Part shown: positions 63,209 through 64,000 of the stretch, piece after piece
Layout of the letters: every line of letters starts with the position of its first letter
Numbering within the stretch: position 1 is the first letter of the stretch
Origin: JACCZH01 sp963729445
Lineage (GTDB): Bacteria > Chloroflexota > Chloroflexia > Thermomicrobiales > CFX8
DNA length: 64,000 nt
Assembly: GCA_963729445.1 (NCBI GenBank)
Contig: CAVSNU010000005.1
Span: forward strand, 1,287,385-1,351,384
Reading direction: 5' to 3'
Program-made: the position numbers and the translations under genes
Notes under the pieces: generated by a model
The model's database searches: none
The model's input: the letters and a program-made list of their open reading frames with translations, nothing else
Told to the model about the DNA's origin: nothing

Positions 63209-64000
63209 TCACGCCGTCGTGTCCCGGTCGACGGGTCGCGGCATGGCCGGCGCCCGGCGTCCGCGCCGTTTGCGCACGACGGTTCCGGCGGCGAGGAAGC
63301 GCTCGAGATCCGACCAGCGCTCGCAGCCGTGGCCGCGCGCGTCGTCGAGCAGTCCGAAGAGGCAGTGCGCGGTCGCGAGCGCGTCGCCGGCCGCGCGGTG
63401 CCGCTTGCCCGGCTCGATCTGGACGTCGTAGTGCCGCGCCACCCAGTCGAGGAGCGTGAGCGGAGCTGCGGCAGGAGCCTGCGGGCGAGCCGCACGGTGC
63501 AGAGCGAGCGGCCCGTGAGCTCGCGGCCGCGCGCGCGCGCGACCTCCGCGCTCACGAAGCGCCAGTCGAACGCCGCGTTGTGCGCGACGAACACGTGCCC
63601 CTCGAGCGCGCGGAGCACGTCGTCGCACACCTCGCGGAACGGGCGCCTTGTCGCGCACCATCTCCCACGAGATGTTCGTGAGCCGCGTGATGAACGGCGG
63701 GATCGAGCGCTCGGGATTGACCAGCGTCTCGAAGATCGTCCTCGCGACGCCGTCCCTCACGGTGACCACGGCGATCTCCGTGATGCGGTCGCCGCCGTCG
63801 GGCCGGCCGCCCGTCGTCTCGACGTCGACGACGGCGAAGACTGCTGCGAGCAGCTCGGCGGACGCAGACGTCGGCCATGCCGGCGCCGGAGCCTCCGAGA
63901 GACGCCACCGGCCGTCGAGCGTCGCGCCCGAAGTGTGGATGCCCGGCGAGAAGTGACGCCGCCATGTGTTCGGCGATGTTTCGCGGCGCGCCCGGCAACT
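63209..64000 (-). CDS. DnaQ-type 3'-5' exonuclease, 5' end beyond the window, frameshifted
   Basis: Epsilon-like exonuclease. Exo I: FAVVDVETTGGRPDGGDRIT, EIAVVTVRDGVARTIFETLV. NPERSIPPFITRLTNISWEM follows. Exo II: LRALEGHVFVAHNAAFDWRF. Exo III: KRHRAAGDALATAHCLFGLL. The basic tail is RKRRGRRAPAMPRPVDRDTT. The coding pattern reaches the right edge (GAPRNIAEHMAASLLAGHP), so the start lies outside. It may be a stand-alone exonuclease or part of a larger fusion. Confidence 0.85.
   Translation of the reverse strand, partial: SCRARRETSPNTWRRHFSPGIHTSGATLDGRWRLSEAPAPAWPTSASAELLAAVFAVVDVETTGGRPDGGDRITEIAVVTVRDGVARTIFETLVNPERSIPPFITRLTNISWEMVRDKAPVPRGVRRRAPRARGARVRRAQRGVRLALRERGGRARARPRAHGPLALHRAARPQAPAAAPLTLLDWVARHYDVQIEPGKRHRAAGDALATAHCLFGLLDDARGHGCERWSDLERFLAAGTVVRKRRGRRAPAMPRPVDRDTTA

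Noticed and set aside
49462..64000. Right half as a horizontally acquired island in the Chloroflexota genome
   Set aside because: It consists of essential core genes with no integrase, tRNA or flanking repeat, and both genes at the boundary are cut. A mis-assembly explains this better.
1..64000. tRNA, rRNA, CRISPR or prophage genes
   Set aside because: Scanning by eye found no tRNA-like cloverleaf motifs, rRNA signatures, regular spaced repeats or phage structural genes; a covariance-model search was not possible here.

Overview
The window is two unrelated pieces of bacterial DNA joined at about position 49,461. Positions 1 to about 49,460 look like a Chloroflexota genome of the Thermomicrobia/Sphaerobacter kind. 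This rests on family-level resemblance, leaderless or weak-SD genes, Chloroflexi-type intergenic palindromes (GTCATCCTGAGCG... and GGCGCAATnnATTGCGCC families) and gene content. Positions 49,462 to 64,000 are visibly more GC-rich and carry, all on the minus strand, a housekeeping cluster whose order (infC, rpmI, rplT, pheS, pheT, coiled-coil gene, zapA, rny, folD, xseA, xseB, ispA, dxs, nadK start) I recognise from Gemmatimonadota. At the join a plus-strand ABC-2 permease stops after 31 codons and a minus-strand nadK stops after about a dozen codons. The simplest reading is an assembly chimera. Nearly every gene right of the join is broken by single-base insertions, as in unpolished long-read sequence; the left part has only a handful of the same kind of error.

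Left part, in order. 1-9.3 kb: a truncated BNR-repeat protein, a GNAT acetyltransferase, a small membrane peptide, an intact and a decayed DinB protein, a DUF2188 protein, an HTH/PIN toxin-antitoxin pair (toxin frameshifted), a bicovalent-type FAD oxidoreductase and a divergent HxlR regulator. 9.8-16.6 kb: a class I/II aminotransferase, nadC, an ABC exporter (ATPase plus ABC-2 permease) and an OmpR/HisKA two-component system. 16.9-22.9 kb: a sugar ABC importer (two permeases, one frameshifted; lipoprotein binding protein; MsmX/UgpC-type ATPase) followed by a class A beta-lactamase-like hydrolase. 23.1-28.8 kb: a badly disrupted MmeI-like (type IIL) restriction-modification gene, a PadR regulator with its membrane partner, a second short piece resembling the MmeI-like C-terminus, and an orphan protein. 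28.9-36.7 kb: a Cys-rich membrane-anchored protein, moaA, a large alpha/beta-hydrolase, small proteins including a two-gene toxin-antitoxin-like unit, and an ABC-F ATPase. 37-45 kb: cell-wall enzymes (SLT-NlpC/P60 and L,D-transpeptidase), a frameshifted aspartokinase, small membrane proteins and another ABC exporter. 45.6-49.5 kb: an M20 peptidase translationally coupled to an RraA-like protein, a TetR regulator, and an ABC ATPase whose permease is cut by the join.

Right part: one long, tightly overlapping housekeeping transcription unit. Translation and tRNA charging come first (infC-rpmI-rplT-pheST). infC appears to use an ATT start behind a leader terminator. Cell division (zapA), RNA decay (rny), folate and exonuclease VII genes, and the start of isoprenoid synthesis (ispA, dxs) follow. 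Upstream on the same strand are an MBL-fold hydrolase and an exonuclease that runs off the right edge. I did not find a convincing new defence or biosynthetic system. The best leads are the toxin-antitoxin-like pair at 33.9-34.7 kb, the rearranged restriction-modification locus, the dispersed palindrome families and the infC leader.
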